Below, in pieces: positions 5,234 through 5,371 of a stretch of 5,371 bases of DNA. The translations under genes and the position numbers were made by a program. The stretch is from Dehalococcoidales bacterium (GTDB taxonomy: Bacteria > Chloroflexota > Dehalococcoidia > Dehalococcoidales > RBG-16-60-22), in the NCBI GenBank assembly GCA_016783105.1, contig JADHXF010000087.1, forward strand, positions 1 to 5,371, in the 5' to 3' direction. The notes below the pieces were generated by a model that was given only the letters and a program-made list of their open reading frames with translations, had not been told where the DNA came from and searched no databases. Within the stretch, counting starts at the first letter, position 1, and each line of letters starts with the position of its first letter.

Positions 5234-5262
5234 ACTATAGCATTTCGAGCCTGTTCGCTCAA
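5234..5262 (-). promoter_or_regulatory. Sigma70-like promoter of the tRNA-Leu (and probably the synthetase)
   Basis: On the minus strand TTGAGC (5262-5257) and TATAGT (5239-5234) have the optimal 17-bp spacer. Transcription would begin near 5227 and give a 5' leader of about 48 nt to be removed by RNase P. No terminator-like sequence lies between the tRNA and the synthetase, so one transcript can cover both. Confidence 0.55.
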
Positions 5263-5330
5263 TAAAACGAGCGTGTTATTTTGCCCGTTTTTCGTCGTTA
5301 AAATTTAATAACATTCAGTTGAGTTTTCAA

Positions 5331-5359
5331 TTGAGCCGCCGACCTCCGTGGTGTAAAAT
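5331..5359 (+). promoter_or_regulatory. Outward-facing sigma70-like promoter at the right edge
   Basis: TTGAGC (5331-5336) and TAAAAT (5354-5359) are 17 bp apart on the plus strand, with a predicted start near 5366. The -35 hexamer is identical to that of the divergent tRNA promoter. The gene it would serve lies outside the window. The rest of 5263-5330 is AT-rich, with no coding potential that I can see. Confidence 0.4.
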
Positions 5360-5371
5360 ACCTGTAGCATA

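Noticed and set aside
5256..5290. CGCTC/GAGCG hairpin followed by a T-rich stretch on the plus strand, considered as an intrinsic terminator
   Set aside because: The stem is short, the T stretch is interrupted, and no plus-strand gene ends here; it coincides with the minus-strand promoter.
1..5371. CRISPR arrays, insertion sequences, att sites or a defence/novel multi-gene system
   Set aside because: No spaced repeats, transposase, integrase or terminal inverted repeats were seen, and all sizeable genes fall into known metabolic families. A tRNA gene is present, but no duplicated 3' tRNA segment was noticed that would mark an integration site.

Overview
This is a bacterial window with compact gene spacing, strong AAGGAGG-type Shine-Dalgarno (SD) sites and sigma70-like promoters. 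The mix of families (split UxaA, Ldh_2-type dehydrogenase, small cupins, acyl-CoA synthetase) would suit an anaerobic or subsurface lineage such as Chloroflexota/Dehalococcoidia. That placement is an inference from gene content only, because no phylogenetic marker is present. There is no integrase, transposase, CRISPR array or rRNA.

Left part (1-2208), minus strand. Read in the direction of transcription, the order is a one-domain cupin (2208-1801), a 238-bp gap, a malate/L-lactate dehydrogenase-family (Ldh_2) oxidoreductase (1562-453), the small SAF-domain subunit of a UxaA-type hydratase/lyase (368-60), and the first codons of the large UxaA-type subunit, which leaves the window. An NAD(P)-dependent 2-hydroxyacid dehydrogenase beside a two-subunit UxaA-type lyase suggests catabolism of a hydroxyacid. 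Sugar acids (altronate/galactarate type) and C3 sulfonates (sulfolactate via SuyAB/ComC-type enzymes) are both compatible. Nothing visible decides between them. The large subunit has no ATG, GTG, TTG or CTG start; the only candidate placed behind its SD is ATA, overlapping the upstream stop. The gap at 1563-1800 holds a good promoter for the dehydrogenase, a palindrome over its -35 box, and what looks like the 5' remnant of a divergent plus-strand gene.

Middle part (2209-3477). A divergent promoter region separates the cupin from a plus-strand two-gene operon: an alpha/beta hydrolase (2323-3117) and, 12 bp later, a second small cupin (3130-3477). An 11-bp-spaced direct repeat lies between the cupin's -35 and -10 boxes.

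Right part (3536-5371), minus strand. A tRNA-Leu(UAG) gene (5179-5098) is followed after only 11 bp by an AMP-forming acyl-CoA synthetase/ligase (5086-3536). One promoter upstream of the tRNA could serve both. The synthetase has a divergent P-loop. A second promoter at the right edge points outward on the plus strand.

Most of the window is ordinary accessory metabolism. The features most worth a second look are the ATA start or frameshift at the uxaA junction, the tRNA-mRNA junction, and the palindrome between apparently back-to-back promoters.
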